Part shown: positions 10,599-19,750 of the stretch, in pieces | Position numbering within the stretch: the stretch's first letter is position 1 | Layout: every line of letters starts with the position of its first letter | Notes under the pieces: generated by a model | Seen by the model: the letters and a program-made list of their open reading frames with translations, nothing else | The model's database searches: none | Told to the model about the DNA's origin: nothing | Source of the DNA: Macrothele yani | Lineage: Eukaryota > Arthropoda > Arachnida > Araneae > Macrothelidae | DNA: 64,000 nt | NCBI GenBank assembly: GCA_039090855.1 | Contig: CM077028.1 | Location: 64,981,054-65,045,053 of the forward strand | Reading direction: 5' to 3' | Program-made: the position numbers and the translations under genes

Positions 10599-11530
10599 GT
10601 GTCCTTAAGTGTTACTCAGGGGGCACAAATACTGACTTTATATCATGAAGGATACTCCGAACGTAACATAAGCAGAAAGGTGAATGTGAGCAAGACTACT
10701 ACTCATAATACGATCATGAAATATCGAGATACAGGTGAATTTAGCGAACGACAGAGAAGTGGACGTCCAAGAAAAACAACCCCACATGGTGACAATACCA
10801 TAAGGCGAATAGTTATGCGTTCTTTGAGGAGTTCGTGCACGAAATTCAAGTCCTTTCTGCATTCAGAAAGGTCTGATATTAGTATCAGCACTGTTTCTCG
10901 ACGTCTTAGCAAAGATTTTGGATTAAAGTCTTCTAAACCTGCACATAAACCTAGACTAACCTCTGTCATGAAAAAGCAGAGACTCCAGTTTGCAAAGCGT
11001 CATGATTCGCGGACTGCTGAAAATTCGAACCAAGATCTTTTTTCCGATGAATTAACTGTGCGTCGATTTCAATCACGTGAAGCACATGCTCGACGACAGG
11101 AAGGCAAAAGGTTTGATGAAAAATACACTGTTAGCACGGTGAGACATCAGATGATATGGGGTTCTATGTCAGCATCCGGTACTGCTTCATTATCCTTTTT
11201 GCCGACAGGCACTATTAGGACTGGTCCTTTTTATGTGGAAATGTTAAGTAAAAAGCTTTTAACTCATATGCAAGTGCAAAGATTCACAATCTTAATGCAT
11301 GATGGTGCTCCATGCCACAGACCAAAGATAGTAAAGGACTACCTGCAGAGGAAAAACGTAACTGTGCTTGAGTAGCCCGGTAATATTTCCGACTTTAACC
11401 CCATCGAAAATTTGTGGACCATTTTAAAGACAAGACAGGAGAAAAACAGCCGTCAAATTCCCAAGCTTTGATTGACGCGATAAAGTACGTGTGGTGCAAA
11501 GGCCTTATCAAGTGATTACTGCAAATCCTT
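10599..11530 (+). pseudogene. Tc1-like transposase, nearly intact but broken at the C-terminus
   Basis: Open for 259 codons from a GTG at 10,599; the expected ATG is not visible, so the true start is probably lost. HTH region: QGAQILTLYHEGYSERNISR, then RQRSGRPRKTT. The first catalytic region reads LFSDELTVRRF, where family members have F.DES.F. MHDGAPCHRPKIV supplies the second Asp. A stop at 11,373-11,375 is followed by DFNPIENLW (Glu of DD34E), so the domain is interrupted within its last catalytic block. The end runs into a hairpin (11,497-11,559) instead of the usual C-terminus. No terminal repeats found. Confidence 0.86.
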
Positions 11531-11559
11531 CATTGAGTAATCACTTGATAAGGCTTTTG
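11497..11559. repeat. Quasipalindrome at the end of a Tc1 fragment
   Basis: Arms 11,497-11,520 and 11,536-11,559 (core CCTTATCAAGTGATTAC) pair with one mismatch around a 15-nt spacer. The left arm is coding sequence for the transposase end (KGLSSDYCK); the right arm is its inverted copy and replaces the expected C-terminal codons. Confidence 0.8.
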
Positions 11560-11729
11560 ATAATCCCACATCGTATTCTGTCTGTCCACACAAAGTACTG
11601 ATTTCGATCTTTTTGTATTCTAAAGAATGTAAGTATTCATCTGTGGTGTCATTTTTTCAAATATCTGTGACTAGTATTAGTTGTTTCTTTGAAAATCGTA
11701 ATTTTCAGTAAATTGACACATATGTTTGA

Positions 11730-11731
11730 CG

Positions 11732-11782
<51 letters not shown>
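11730..11782. repeat. (CG)n(CA)n microsatellite
   Basis: A short alternating CG run followed by about 20 CA dinucleotides. Confidence 0.95.
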
Positions 11783-11785
<3 letters not shown>

Positions 11786-12471
11786 GATGCATTATGAAGT
11801 GATGCGTTTGTAGTCTGGTATGTAATACATTTTCTTTGCTAAATGAAACAAGTCAAACAATATGCAGCGTTATCAAAGGATGTATTGTGTTAACAGAGGC
11901 AGACGTTATTGTGTGATTTTTCTTTCAGATATTTTGCATTAAGTCTCCACCCGGACGGAAAATTATTGCGCTAGTGGGGACAGTAATTTCCATTTAACAC
12001 ACTATTAGTTTTTAAATTGGCTTTCGAATAAAAATCTTATGGTTGAGATAACATTTTGAATCACTCCTGATGCGTGGAGGCGTATAATGATTATGTTTTT
12101 TTAAGTGCAGATACTTCTGTTTCCTTTAAGGAGTTTCAATTCAGTTGTTTTTAAAAATAGTTTTGGAGACCGAAACATTGGCCTTTGGGAAACTGCGTGT
12201 TGAACTTTGAAAGTGTGCAAATCTCGAAGGATGTTCAAGAAATGCTTTTGATGCTTTTTAATTGAAAATGAAACTCTAATCTCAAACGCCACCAGATGTT
12301 TAAGAAATTTCGTTCTGGTGCTTTCGACTTAAGCGGGAAACCTCGTTCTAAAAGACTATCATTTTTAGATGACGATGTTCAGCAGAGAAAATATGGTGAA
12401 TTCGGTGAAAAATTCAATGCAAACATCCGTAGAGCTTTTTAAGTCTTGTAGCAGAAGTATAATTTTTTAAA
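11783..12471. other. No recognised feature
   Basis: A+T-rich spacer with short noise frames only. Confidence 0.5.
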
Positions 12472-13228
12472 TCTTTACATAGTATAAAATAAACTCCCCG
12501 GTAGGTGTCTATCTGTTTATTCGGGCTAATCTCGAGAATCGCTGGACGGATTTTGATGCGGTTTTCAGCATTCCATAGAGTATTTGTCGAGAAAGGTTTA
12601 GGTGTATGAAACAATCTATGACAAAAGGGAGCCAAGCAGTAACGATTTTAGTGAGAAGTCAATGAAAAAGCGCCGTTAGCATTCTTTCGTGGTTTCCACG
12701 GCCTAAACAAAGCTGCGCGGCTAACGGTTTACGAAACTTTTTTGCTCATTGGGAAAAAGACGCGAGGCACATGCGCGGCGACCGGTCTGACAGCATGTAA
12801 GGCCGCAGACTAAATGTGTATTTATATCGGACGCTGAAAGAAATTTGGTTTATCGGCGCTCGCGCAGACTAAATGCGTAGTTACATCGGACGCTGAAAGA
12901 TAATTGATTTATCGGCGCTCACTCAGACTAAATGCGTTGTTGTTTTCGTCCACACGTATGTATCTCTTTGAGTAGCTCTTTAATTAAAATTTAAGTATTG
13001 TACGTATTAACATTATGTCGAGTATAGGTCGTAGTACATCGGAAACTAAAAGAATTTGTTTAGCCCGTCACAATGAAACTTTCCAAGAAACAGAATCTCA
13101 ATTGGCAAATGACAGACAAAGAATGGCTTTACAAAGAGAAATACAGTCGCCTGTTGTACTAATCGTCTCTCTTCAGATTCGCCGTAAATTCTAAATTGCT
13201 ACCGTGCGAAGCCGGGCCGGTTCGCTAG
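12472..13228 (+). mobile_element. Non-autonomous Helitron
   Basis: Starts with TC after A (12,472) and ends CTAG before T (13,228), the A|TC...CTRR|T insertion pattern of Helitrons. Just before the end is a GC-rich hairpin-like stretch (CCGTGCGAAGCCGGGCCGG). The 5' region (TATCTGTTTATTCGGGC) resembles Helitron left ends. There are two ~60-bp direct repeats around 12,800-12,930 (GACTAAATGCGTAGTTACAT-like). It holds a small coding remnant (next entry). Confidence 0.72.
13015..13194 (+). pseudogene. Small Helitron-derived frame (59 codons)
   Basis: ATG at 13,015 to TAA at 13,194. The peptide is basic and glutamine-rich with ARHNETFQETESQLANDRQR, reminiscent of the arginine-rich N-terminus of Helitron proteins. 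The rest of the protein is absent, so this is most likely an internal-deletion remnant. Resemblance is by eye only. Confidence 0.4.
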
Positions 13229-13276
13229 TAATTGATAAAATAATGCTCTTAGCTAATTCTGAACTTGTTGAATAAA

Positions 13277-15028
13277 CGGTGGTGCGCAAAGGTATTGCAT
13301 CACCTGAAAAAACCGTGAATTTTTAAGTTAAACTCTTTTTTTTAGCTAACCAATTTTCAGTTATTTCCTTATTTATATGTCATTCGATGCGAAATTTAAT
13401 GGAAATTTCAAAAATGTCTTAGTTTTTCCTGTAGGCTCTTCTGTTCCTAAGATACATTACAAAAATCATGACCAAGTCCAAATTATTACGAAAAGGATAA
13501 TTATTTCAATACTTAGGTTTACAAAAATAGATCGTTTCTGTGATTCATTAGGAATGAAATAACATTTAAATGCAGAAATATAATGAAGCAAATTTATAAA
13601 ATGTACTTAATATTTTGTTGCCCATCCTTTAGCTTTAATCATAGCTTTGCATCTTTCTGGCATATTATGAACAAGGCTTTGTAAAAGATTGGGTTGAACA
13701 GTACGATTCCAAATTTGAATTACATCTTCAGTGAAGGAATTTGGTTTGTTGGCTTCTTTTTTGACATTTCATACACTTTGAATAATAAATTTTCGATCGG
13801 GTTTAAGTGCGGTGACTGTGGTGACCATTCAAAATGCTGAACATCGCCCCCCCCCAATAAACCACTTTTTCTCTACTTTAGCGTGACGACAGGGAGCATT
13901 GTCATCTTGAAAAATTTAAAAATGAAACTGCTGTCGTAAAGTCTTCTAGATGATGGTAACATCTTATTTTATAATACCCAGATGTATTTCTGGGCGTTTA
14001 CCGTACCATCGACAACATGGAGATTTCCAACATCATCTGCACACATGCAGCTCCAAACCATGGCCTTCATCGGATGTTTAACAGTAGTCAATAAGCAACT
14101 TGTATGGAATTTTTCATGCTTGAATCTCCTTACATAGGCACTGCTCTGATGCCTATGAAGGCAAAACTCTGATTCATCGCTGAAAAGAATATTTTCTCAT
14201 TGCTTGGTTATCCATGAGACATGATGTTTTGCCCACTGAAGTCTACGTTGTCTTTGATTTGCAGTTGACCGTGGTTTACGCCTGTCTTTGCAGCCACGTA
14301 AATCATAGCGAAGCAGCCTCCTCCTAACAGTAGATGTACTAACATTACAGTCAGTCTCTTCAGACTATCTCTGAAGTTATTAAGGTGAATCGAGCCTCCT
14401 GTCTGCCAAGCTTAATTACTCCGTCTTGCCTGGTTGTAGTGGATCTGGGCCTTATACTGCGACGCATATTTTTAATATCAGCCGTGTCTTTTACTTTCCT
14501 CAGTAGCCTACTTACTAACTGTAGATTGATTACAGCACTCTCTTTCAGCGATTTGCCTTGAAGAATATCCCTCTTCATACAGAACAACTATTTTTACTCT
14601 GTCTGCTGTTGACAATTCCGCAGTTTTAACGATTATCGAGAGTGTACACAAATTATACCCTAATAACAACAAGAAGCGACCACTACAATGCTATAGTAGC
14701 TCTGTGTCAATCTTCGTAAAGACTGGAGTAGGATTATAATAGCATTAGGAAGCAGCCAATCAGGTAAAAGAATGTCTGTGATTGGCTGTAACAACTGATA
14801 CGCAACTAACGCGAATTTCAATGTGTTTGTCAAACCCCATATTGTATGTCATCTTAAGAACAGAAGTAGCTACAGGGAAAAACTTAGACATTTTTGAAAT
14901 CTCCCTTAAATTTCGCATCTAATGCATATAAGCGATGAAATAACTACGGGAATTAGTTAGTTCAAAAAAGTGTTAAACTTAAAAATTCACGGTTTTTGCA
15001 GGTGATGTAATGCTTTTGCACGCCACTG
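13277..15028 (-). mobile_element. Tc1-like element D with ~57-bp TIRs
   Basis: The left end (13,277; CGGTGGTGCGCAAAGGTATT) and right end (15,028) are inverted repeats about 57 bp long, sharing GCATCACCTG..AAAACCGTG and AATTTTTAAGTTAAAC. The same termini flank the element at 58.2-60.3 kb, so this is one family. Right-hand TA is present; the left TA is mutated. Confidence 0.87.
13610..14640 (-). pseudogene. Tc1-like transposase pseudogene (element D)
   Basis: Minus-strand blocks: TAELSTADRVKIVVLYEEGY and SRQIAERECCNQSTVSK (HTH, about 14,620-14,530), then KVKDTADIKNMRR (about 14,490), the expected SDESEF region near 14,180, a DD34E tail near 13,850 (PPQSPHLNPIENL-like) and an end resembling KAKGWATKY near 13,615. 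Stops and frameshifts are spread throughout; no frame exceeds 75 codons. Confidence 0.8.
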
Positions 15029-15163
15029 TATACATGACACTTCTAGAATAACCAAGTGGGTAAATAACGTCCAGATAATAAGAATCAGTACTTACATGAA
15101 ACATCAAAAGGGTATAGTTTGGAAAACTACAAGTTGCGATCCTTAAAATTATTGGTGTAAAAG

Positions 15164-16625
15164 TATACAAATATACAAACAACACCGAGCTTTCGCACTT
15201 CTACCGGACGGCATTCTCAAGGATTTGAACTACAGCGTATAACAATTATAACGACGAATAAGTTTTGTCTTACTTCTACGTTAATTTAAAATAGCAACAT
15301 ACTAAGAAATAGTTCCTAAATGAAAGAAACCTTAACGGCCAGACGAAACATGTAAACAACAGAAGTCACACTTACGAAAAAAGATACTTTATTCAGGATG
15401 TAGAAAACACATCGTACCATAGCATATTGCAATAAACACTCCACACACCACACATTATCACAACACTCCTTTCAATAATCAGTTTACAACCCAACGCTCT
15501 TAATAATCGCTCTCTCACAACGCTCTCTAGCAACAGATTAGTCGTCGTTTTTATCTCTTGTTCTTATCAAAACTCAGGCATACGTCACGTTCATTCAACC
15601 TCAATTGTGTTGCCAAACGTATTCGTTTGAGAGAAAGATATCACGTTAAGAGTGAAGAATAACTGAGAATAAACTAAAGATTTACATAGGGAAAGAAACT
15701 AAAAAGGAAAGTTAATTTAGAATATGCGTCACACAATGTAGAATAAACACCACAAAATTCATTGACATGATACAGTTTTTGAAAACATTTAGCCCGCGCC
15801 ATTGTATTTTAGGTATCTCTCGTGCATCATGGATCACGAATTTACAAAGTGATGAAATTTTATATTACACATAATTTATCTGAAGATGCGTCATACGTAT
15901 AGCAACTCGTATGATACATTCCCATTGCAGACATTAAGGTGGTTCCACCTAAAATCTCTGCCTTATGTTTTCCAGTGATAAAACTTCTTTACATATTTTC
16001 TTTTGCAATTAATGTATTCCCAAGGATGAAAATTTGCACATCGATAAAACTAACTTAAAAATTTATAGCATAGGATACTTAATACTAGTTAAAACATAAC
16101 CATAACTAAGCAATCCAACATTTATTTGTCTACTGACGTCATCAACGCACAGGTCGCGCCATCTATTAACAGGTCTAAACATTACTCAAAGAAAAATGAT
16201 AGATTTTTAATGTAATTCTGGTTTGGTTTTAGCAAGTATTAAGTATTTCATACTATAGCTTAAAGTTAGTTTTATCGATGTGTAAATTTTCATCCTCTGG
16301 AACACATGAATTGCAAAGAAAATATGTAAAGAACTTTTGCCATTGGAAACATAAGGCAGAGATTTTAGGTGGAATGACCTTAAGTCTCGTTAGCGCATCT
16401 TCAGATAAATTATGTGTAAATTGATATTTCATTATTGTGCAAATTCGTGACTTATGATGCACGGGAGACACCTAAAATGCGATGGCGCGCGCTAAAAGAC
16501 TGTAAACACGTCAATGAATTTCGTTGTCTTTATTCTACATTGTATGTACGATGTAGTTTAAAACCTTGAGAAAGTCGTCCGGTAGATGTGCGAAAGATCG
16601 GTGTTGTTTGTCTATTTATATACAC
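15164..16625. mobile_element. Large palindromic element with split left arm
   Basis: The right arm 16,384-16,625 is the inverse of two left-side blocks: 15,164-15,222 (AACACCGAGCTTTCGCAC...) and 15,730-15,933 (CACATAATTTATCTGAAGATGCG...). The ~500 bp at 15,225-15,730 therefore interrupt the left arm; they carry no motif I recognise. The centre is occupied by foldback MITE copy b. The right end abuts a Tc1 element. Confidence 0.7.
15934..16383. mobile_element. Foldback MITE, TTAA family, copy b
   Basis: Flanked by TTAA on both sides (15,934-15,937 and 16,380-16,383). The ends are GGTGGTTCCACC and GGTGGAATGACC; the core is CATTTATTTGTCTACTGACG and GGTCGCGCCATCTATTAACAG. The tips differ from copies a and d (CCTAAAATCTCTGCC instead of GGGATTTTGCTTCC), so two terminal variants share one body. 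Confidence 0.84.
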
Positions 16626-17816
16626 TGAAGAGCAACTGAATTAGAGATACCTGTCTAATAATGTGCGGCACCACCTTTCGACCTGATGACGGCGGCGATT
16701 CGTCTCTGCATGGACTCGACAAGACACCGGTAACGTTGGGAAGCCATACGGATCCACGACCCCTAAACAAGCTCCCACAGTTCACGAAGATTTGATGGAG
16801 GCGGGTCAGAGCCTCGAACATCTCTCTCGATGGCATCCCAGATGTGCTCGATGGGATTGAGGTCAGGTAAAGCGAGGTCACGTCGGTGGAGTGTTCATCC
16901 AACTATTCGGATACAATTCGAGAGCTGCATTGTCTTGTTGCAGGATGAGGTCCCCAGTGGGATGTTGAAGATGCACAAACGGGAGCAAATGGTCGTTTAG
17001 GATATCCCGGTAACGTTGACCCGTGAGGTGCGATGTCACACGCACCAGGGGTCCCATTTCAGTCCACGTAAACAGTCCCCAGACGAGAATGCCACCCCCA
17101 CTAGCTTAAAGAGTACCCTTCTGGTAAGAAGGATCCATCGCTTCATGTGGTTTGCGCCGTACTCGTATCCAGCCATCCGCATGTGCCAACGTGAATCTCG
17201 ACTCATCAGTCCAGGCAACATTTTTCCACATGTCTAGGGTCTAGTGGCGATGTTCCTGCGCCCATGCTAATCTTTCCACCCTGTGTTGTGCGGTCAGCAG
17301 TGGTACCCTCGTGGGACGATGGCTTCTGTACCCCATAGCGAGGATATGATTCTGGATGGTGTGGCTGCTTACACGTTTTTGTGCACCAGCGTTAAATTGC
17401 CGAGTGATTTCTTGCACTGTGGCCCGTCTATTTGCTGTTACAATGCGAGCTAGCAGACGATGACCCCGCTCATCCGCACGCTGTTGTCCACGGCCGTTGG
17501 CTCTTGCAGGGATGATTTTACCGGATTCGATGTACTCACGGTGCACCCGTGACATAGTGGTTGGTGAAAATCACAGTGCCTGAACGACTTCCGAGATGGA
17601 GTGACCCATTCGCCGGGCCCTGACAATTTGCCCACGATCAAATTCGCTTTGATCCTTCTTCTTACCCATACTGCGTCCGACTCTTACTGATTCCCGTCGC
17701 ATCACTCCTTATATTGTCGGATCGCTGCGTACGTCATGTCGTTTCCGTTTACAGGACCGCCCACAGCGCCACATTTGCATAACGCCAGCTGTCTCTAATT
17801 CAATTGCTCTTCAGTA
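16623..17816 (-). mobile_element. Tc1-like element E with TIRs
   Basis: Inverted ends of about 30 bp (CACTGAAGAGCAACTGAATT on the left; the inverse of TACTGAAGAGCAATTGAATT on the right), each bounded by TA (16,621-22 and 17,817-18). Length ~1.2 kb, almost filled by one transposase, as in compact Tc1 elements. Confidence 0.9.
16655..17669 (-). pseudogene. Tc1-like transposase pseudogene (element E)
   Basis: ATG at 17,669 (MGKKKDQSEFDRGQIVRARR), 338 codons to TAG at 16,655, the normal family length. An in-frame TGA falls in VVQAL*FSPTTMSRV, where related proteins have Gly. The 104-codon open stretch 17,241-17,555 carries the second HTH region (SGKI..RANGRGQQRADERG, TVQEITRQFN). Next comes WTDESRFTLAHADGW (first Asp), ILQQDNA (second Asp, then degenerate) and an eroded Glu region before ESMQRRIAAVIRSKGG. 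Stops at 17,240 and 17,108 plus frameshifts make it inactive. Confidence 0.9.
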
Positions 17817-17819
17817 TAT

Positions 17820-18290
17820 TTTTACACCAAGAAATTTACAGATCGAAACTTCTAGTTTTCCGAAGTATATTTTTAAATGGCCTATTTTTACTTTTGAATC
17901 AAATGGGTTACTTATTTTCCACACCATACAGTCATCATGCTATAATTTATCCACTGACACAAAAATTACCATTCATCCACTCAATCACCTAACAGTACGT
18001 AATCGTCGATCACATGTACTGTATATTAAACAGGCCTTACTCTTTTTCGTAATATCAACGCTCCGCAATCTCTCTAATATCCATGAATTTCCACTATTAA
18101 CATTCAATATCGACTACATATTATGCTCTGAATCACTGTCACCGTTGCCAAATAGCATAAGCTATTCGGTAAGTAATGTGCCGTTCAGTGAGAAAATGTT
18201 TAACGAGAAGTAAGCAAATTTACATAAGAACACAGAAACTCAAAAGGAAGTTTAAATATGGATCACACATCGCGAAAGTGTCGGGGAAGA
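17820..18290. other. No recognised feature
   Basis: A+T-rich spacer; a 62-codon open frame at 17,804-17,992 is treated as noise. Confidence 0.5.
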
Positions 18291-18295
18291 AATAT

Positions 18296-18480
18296 AAGAT
18301 TGCAGCCCTTTGGTCAAGCGGTCTGAGGTCCCAGCTTCTGGCCATTCAATCGAGATGAGCTCGGGTTCGAATCCCAGATGATGCCTACGTGGAGTGCTTG
18401 TCCAAGTGTGCTAGCTCTGTCTTTTCCCTGGAACCAGTGTCCCAAAGTTAAGGTGCTGGTTCTGTACATTTGGCAGTAAG
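18296..18480 (+). mobile_element. SINE (family 1), degenerate
   Basis: A-box-like TGGTCAAGCGGTCTGAGG, B-box GGGTTCGAATCCC (18,363-18,375), then GATGCCTACG, TTTTCCCTGGAACCAGTG and CCAAAGTTAAGG, matching the order of the SINE body. It has no clean A tail. Confidence 0.7.
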
Positions 18481-18686
18481 TTTCATTTGTCCCGATCACG
18501 CAGTTTGATCGGCCTTAGCAGTTGCGCCATCTGCTTTCCGTCGATGAATAACATCAACAACAGTGGATCTTGGGAATCCAGAAGAGCGACACTTCTACGC
18601 ACTAATTGCGTACTCAGGTAGCATTCAACCACCATCTCCCTTTTAAAGTGCGTTTGTACAACTGTTCGCGGCATAACACAGTGTGA

Positions 18687-18768
18687 TTTCAAATTATAGC
18701 GCTTCTTTTGGGTGAAGTTCAGTGTGATAACACAGAACTTCACCCAAAAGAAGCGCTATAATTTGAAA
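18687..18768. repeat. Perfect 34-bp inverted repeat at a transposon end
   Basis: Arms 18,687-18,720 and 18,735-18,768 are perfect reverse complements (core ATTATAGCGCTTCTTTTGGG), spaced by 14 nt that are partly palindromic (TGTGATAACACA). The right arm and the following ~40 bp are the end of the rosa-like element and match the tandem units at 19.7-22.0 kb. Confidence 0.88.
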
Positions 18769-19750
18769 GGGGAAAACATTTCAAGCTGAAATTTGAAGAC
18801 GAAGTGGTTTAACTTTGCTCAATCACATCGATATCAGAGAAGATGTTGAAAATGTCCGCCATTTGCATCCAAGCAGAGATCAACTCGTCGTTGCATATTG
18901 TCAAATGTACGCCTCAGCATGTTAGTATTTATTGCCTCAATTTCCTATGTGATGTTTTTTTCCCAGCTGCCGAATAGTCCTAGGCTTATCACTGTATACA
19001 GTACCTTTCAGATGACACCATAAGATGTAATCGGGTGGAGTTAAATCTGGAGACCTGGGCGGCCTTTTTATCTTTTGGAGATAACCCAATCGCCGAAAAA
19101 CCTTCGAATCTCAGCCATGTGGCATTGGAAGTGTGACAAGTCGCACTATCCTGTTGGAAGAAGCCATTCTACAGTTCAATATCATCCAGATGGTTCACGA
19201 ACTGCGTGAAGATATTGAGATACACTTCTGTGTTGACAGTCTGTTCAAAGAAAATGGGACCGATCATCAGGTTCCGTGAAACGGAGCATCATACGCCAAT
19301 ATTTATGGAACGTATTATTTCCTCGTGAATTACATGGGGATTCTCACTCGCCCATACTCATGTATTCTGTTAGTTCACAAAGCCTGAAAGGTGGAACCAG
19401 GCTTCGTCCGTGAACTACATAATGTCTAATACGCCTGTATTTTGACTGATAAACTCCTTATACCACCGGCAGTAATGCATGCATTCGCTTCGGCATGCCA
19501 ATTAGTAACAGCTCATGAACAACTGTAACACGATATGGCTTCAGTTTACCAATTTTTGCAGCCCTATGGCAGGTGGAATATGACAGTCCTGTTTCTTGCG
19601 ACAGCCTGCAATGTACTCGAGATAGACGACGGACAAAGGGAATGGTGCGAAACCGTTCCCACCAGACGCCTTGCGCTGTGGTGCCATGTAGCCATATGAG
19701 CCAAACGGCGCAGATATAGATGCGAATGTCGGAACGTATTTCTTTTTCAA
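18735..19750 (-). pseudogene. Rosa-like transposase fragment adjoining a tandem array
   Basis: Reading right to left on the minus strand: RLSQETGLSYSTCHRAAK, KPYRVTVVHEL, CRWYKEF, FTDEAWFHLSGFVN (about 19,400; first Asp), VWASENPHVIHEE, LMIGPIFFEQT, GFFQQDSATCHTS (about 19,140; second Asp) and FEGFSAIGLSPK where the third motif should be. It resembles the transposase at 39.2-40.2 kb. The N-terminal ~100 codons are missing: upstream of about 19,745 the frame runs into satellite units. Stops are frequent. Confidence 0.82.
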
